Part shown: in pieces, positions 7,560 to 9,287 of the stretch
Numbering within the stretch: position 1 is the first letter of the stretch
Layout of the letters: each line of letters starts with the position of its first letter
Source: Bacillota bacterium
GTDB lineage: Bacteria > Bacillota > Clostridia > Acetivibrionales > DSM-1351
Direction: 5' to 3'
NCBI GenBank assembly: GCA_023441625.1
Contig: JAEZOA010000009.1
Coordinates: forward strand, 1 to 9,287
Length of the DNA: 9,287 nucleotides
Notes under the pieces: model-generated
Databases searched by the model: none
Seen by the model: the letters and a program-made list of their open reading frames with translations, nothing else
What the model was told of the DNA's origin: nothing
Position numbers and translations under genes: made by a program

Positions 7560-7597
7560 CTTGTTGGGGTTTTTTACACGAATCTTGGCCATACCCC
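7560..7597 (-). repeat. Right terminal inverted repeat of the Tn3 element (38 bp)
   Basis: Read inward on the minus strand it starts GGGGTATGGCC, holds a GTAAAAAACC block and ends AACAAG, exactly 38 bases. That is the length and the GGGG...AAG shape of Tn3-family ends. It lies 18 bases past the transposase stop, the usual position. The next five bases outward are AAAAT, where a target duplication would be. Confidence 0.8.
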
Positions 7598-7709
7598 AAA
7601 ATCGCGCAACAAGTAGCTCCTTTGAGTATTGCTTTTCTCTAACAATGTTTTCATAACTTATATGTTTCTTAGGAGTCCCTTTAGAATTAAAAAAATCCGT
7701 CAGTCTGTC
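7598..7709 (-). pseudogene. Possible coding fragment cut by the Tn3 right end
   Basis: The minus frame after a stop at 7710-7712 reads DRLTDFFNSKGTPKKHISYE, then NIVREKQYSKELLVARFWG, and runs straight into the transposon end. The composition looks protein-like and it stops making sense inside the repeat, as expected of a gene truncated by the insertion. There is no start codon and I do not recognise it. It may equally be chance. Confidence 0.25.
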
Positions 7710-7735
7710 TTATTTTGAATTTACGGAGGTTTGTG

Positions 7736-8383
7736 ATGAATTATTTTATCGATACTATGATTACATGGAAAGCGAAAGGCATTTTATCATATTTTTTGAG
7801 TGCTGGCAGAAAATTAACTCTAAAAGAAATTGAAACCATATCAAAAGAGAGCCGTGACACTGTGTATTCGGTAATAAAGGAGTTAATAGATAATGGTTAT
7901 ATAGAAAGGGTTGAATTACGGGAAAAAGGGAAATTTAATTCTGTAGAGTATAGAATTAATAATGCAAAAGTTCCGTATACGGAAAATACGGAAACGGGAA
8001 GAAAAGATATTCCTTCTGTAAGTTCGGAGACTCAATATTTTGAGACTGAGAGGTATTTTAAGGATCTCATAAATTATGATCAGTTGGTATCTAAATATAG
8101 AGGGCATGATATTGATCTTTTGAATGAAATAATGATGAATATAATGGACATGTATTATGGTGAGTATACGACTGTCAATAGAGATCGCAAGCCGCAGGTG
8201 ATTATAAGATCTGTACTTAGTAAGTTGAATCATGGAAAAATAGAATATGTTTTGAACCAATATAAAGGAGTTACAACCGAAATCAAGAATGCCAAAGGCT
8301 ATCTGCAGACAATTATTTATAACTCTGTTTTTGAAGTGCAATCAAAGTATGAAAATTGGAAAAAGATAGAGTATGAAGAATGA
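7736..8383 (+). CDS. Replication-initiator-like protein (winged helix plus DUF6017-like C-terminus)
   Basis: 215 residues. ATG 7736 is chosen because GGAGG (7725-7729) is six bases upstream; GTG 7733 and the open codons before it lack a site. Residues about 10-72 (TWKAKGILSYFLS, DTVYSVIKELIDNGYIERVE, KFNSVEYRI) form the winged helix-turn-helix seen in phage/plasmid replisome organisers. Residues about 73-100 are a polar linker. Residues about 101-205 (NYDQLVSKYRGHD, LLNEIMMNIMDMYY, SVLSKLNHGKIEYVLNQYKG, IKNAKGYLQTIIYNSV) resemble the DUF6017 domain at the C-terminus of Firmicutes RepA-like proteins of plasmids and ICEs. A role in initiating replication of a mobile element is inferred from the families. 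No partner genes (parA, relaxase, integrase) are nearby, so it is probably an orphan. The frame is intact and its base composition matches the AT-rich background. Confidence 0.75.
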   Translation: MNYFIDTMITWKAKGILSYFLSAGRKLTLKEIETISKESRDTVYSVIKELIDNGYIERVELREKGKFNSVEYRINNAKVPYTENTETGRKDIPSVSSETQYFETERYFKDLINYDQLVSKYRGHDIDLLNEIMMNIMDMYYGEYTTVNRDRKPQVIIRSVLSKLNHGKIEYVLNQYKGVTTEIKNAKGYLQTIIYNSVFEVQSKYENWKKIEYEE

Positions 8384-8406
8384 TGTTTAGAATTTAAAAT
8401 AAAAAA

Positions 8407-8891
8407 ACCAATGCCGAGCATGAGGCCCTTTATGGCTTGCCGGATTTTAACGATGCGCAGTAACTGGACGCAGACCCCGATAGCCTAATAGCGGTGATCA
8501 TCGCACAGGCGATGAACCACGGAAACGTGGTAATGTCACGAAGGAGGTCCAAGATGATTGTGCTTTTGTGTTGAGTCGCTATTTCCATGGAGTGGCTTTT
8601 AATTGCAATCAAATCACTAAGCACGAGCACTACATCCAGCGCGAGCAGATCGCCGACCTGTTCGGCTACCGGCTATGGACAGCTGACTACCTGCCGCAGC
8701 TCAAGCAACAGGCAACGCAGATTGTGATGCGGGATGTGACGCCAGGATTCGTAGCCGCTGAGCTGATCGTCTGGCTCAACGAGCAAAAGATCGTGCGGCC
8801 CGGCTATTCTACCTTGCAAAAACTGGTCAGCAAAACACTGTCAGCTGAACGTCAGCGCTTGGGAGTCATACTTGTTAGGAATAGAGACTGA
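8407..8891 (+). pseudogene. Scrambled N-terminal fragments of a second Tn3-family transposase
   Basis: Two frames carry pieces of one transposase type. Frame 1 (8407-8460) reads AEHEALYGLPDFNDAQ, the start of a DUF4158 domain, and ends in TAA. Frame 2 is open from 8484 and from about 8538 reads EVQDDCAFVLSRYFHGVAF, REQIADLFGYRLWTADYLPQ, TPGFVAAELIVWLNEQKIV and STLQKLVSKTLSAERQRLG (to 8864), the later part of DUF4158; the remaining codons to TGA 8889-8891 are unrelated. Between them, DPDSLIAVIIAQAMNHGN (about 8472-8525) may be a piece of the catalytic half, which would be out of order; that is a guess. The block is clearly GC-richer than its neighbours and different from the transposase at 5315, so it came from another donor. 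It is non-functional. Confidence 0.8.
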
Positions 8892-9160
8892 ATAAACACC
8901 CGTGTAAATGGTAATAATCTCCACAACAGAATGGAGGTTATCAAATGAAGCAATCAAAAAACATTCTCACAGAGAAGGAAATGGAACTAGTGAGCTTTCT
9001 GATGCAGGACTGCCAAAGCACGGGAGACATTCAGTCGAAGCTGAAAAGGCTGTTTGCCGGAACAATCGAACAGATGCTGGAAGCCGAGATGGACGAGCAT
9101 TTAGGATACGAAAAGCACAGTATTGAAGGCAATAACTCCGGGAATTCCCGCAACGGGTAC
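8883..9160 (+). mobile_element. IS256-family insertion sequence, left end only
   Basis: The block starts around GAGACTGAATAAACACC (from 8884), which has the GAGACTG look of IS256-group termini, about 60 bases before the transposase ATG. Recognisable sequence stops at 9160. The right end of the IS is absent. The left limit is uncertain by some bases because no target duplication can be paired. Confidence 0.6.
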
Positions 9161-9259
9161 AATATTAGCCAGTATTCTAATGTGATAGGAATTACACCTA
9201 TCTATTCTTATACAGAGTTAGATACAGTTCTTACTATTTGTATCTCTTTGTTTTATTGA
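8945..9259 (+). pseudogene. IS256-family transposase, N-terminal fragment
   Basis: ATG 8945 follows GGAGG (8933-8937) at seven bases. Residues 1-72 carry the IS256 (Transposase_mut) front: TEKEMELVSFLMQDCQST, then FAGTIEQMLEAEMDEHLGYE, then GNNSGNSRNGY. Intact members are about 400 residues and carry the DDE catalytic core much later. Here homology ends at 9160 and 32 unrelated codons follow to TGA 9257-9259. It is inactive. Confidence 0.85.
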
Positions 9260-9287
9260 ATGTTTCCATTCAGATTGTCAAAGAACA
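9161..9287. other. AT-rich tail without recognisable gene
   Basis: DNA after the IS256 break. It holds one small hairpin, GATAGG (9184-9189) with CCTATC (9197-9202), seven-base loop and no T-run. The last bases read on the minus strand begin TGTTCTTTGACA, faintly like a ribosomal boxA, with no rRNA in the window to support it. No coding frame is convincing. Confidence 0.5.

Larger units (their letters stand above)
4022..7597 (+). mobile_element. Defective Tn3-family transposon (tnpR-tnpA-IRR), left boundary not found
   Basis: The order promoter, resolvase, transposase and right inverted repeat is that of a Gram-positive Tn3-type transposon. The right limit is set by the repeat at 7560-7597. 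I scanned leftward to the dockerin gene for a matching GGGGTATGG end and found none, so 4022 is only the end of the preceding coding fragment, not a real boundary. Both genes are inactivated. No cargo gene is visible. Confidence 0.75.

Noticed and set aside
7396..7599. Minus-strand open frame of 67 codons
   Set aside because: It lies antisense over the transposase C-terminus and right inverted repeat and has no supporting features.
7916..8341. Minus-strand open frame of 141 codons
   Set aside because: Antisense shadow of the Rep-like gene, with a low-complexity Ile/Phe/Tyr-rich product.
9254..9287. boxA-like TGTTCTTTGACA on the minus strand, suggesting an rRNA spacer
   Set aside because: A short match only; no 16S, 23S or tRNA sequence is visible next to it.

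Overview
The window looks like an accessory, repeatedly invaded stretch of a low-GC Gram-positive genome, most likely a cellulosome-forming clostridium (Ruminiclostridium/Acetivibrio type). The reasons are the A+T-rich sequence, strong Shine-Dalgarno sites, and a large secreted protein whose C-terminus is a type I dockerin, a module typical of those bacteria. The genus is inferred from gene content only.

Left part (1-3480). A minus-strand gene running off the left edge encodes a modular secreted protein of at least 1090 residues: signal peptide, one RHS/YD motif, two BIG2-like Ig domains, an unassigned segment, six tandem ~99-residue repeats of unrecognised family, an FN3-like module and a dockerin. 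Upstream are a plausible sigma-A promoter (3452-3480) and a leader of about 170 nt that can fold into a multi-stem RNA (3341-3431).

Middle (3570-7597). Two divergent start-less coding scraps (3570-3770 minus, 3812-4021 plus) lead into a wrecked Tn3-family transposon. Its serine resolvase gene starts at 4224 with its own promoter and RBS. After six codons it is split by a ~458-bp miniature element (about 4244-4701), and the gene resumes at 4704. The miniature element has 85-bp inverted repeats (74/85 identical) flanking the 3' tail of a tyrosine recombinase gene. The Tn3 transposase (5315-7541) keeps its N-terminal two thirds and its last ~55 codons but has lost most of the catalytic domain and is frameshifted at the junction. 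A 38-bp Tn3-type right end closes the element at 7597. No convincing left end was found.

Right part (7598-9287). One intact gene (7736-8383) encodes a replication-initiator-like protein: a winged-helix N-terminus as in phage/plasmid replisome organisers plus a DUF6017-like C-terminus. It is followed by scrambled, GC-richer fragments of a second, unrelated Tn3-family transposase (8407-8864), then by the first 72 codons of an IS256-family transposase (8945-9160) that breaks off into unrecognised AT-rich DNA.

Overall there are two apparently functional genes, the dockerin protein and the Rep-like protein, separated by layered transposon debris: a Tn3 hit by an integrase-derived element, a second Tn3, and an IS256. 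The Rep-like gene is probably what remains of a plasmid, ICE or phage. I see no complete new defence or metabolic system. The most unusual items are the integrase-derived miniature element inside the resolvase, the leader RNA, and the uncharacterised tandem modules of the dockerin protein.
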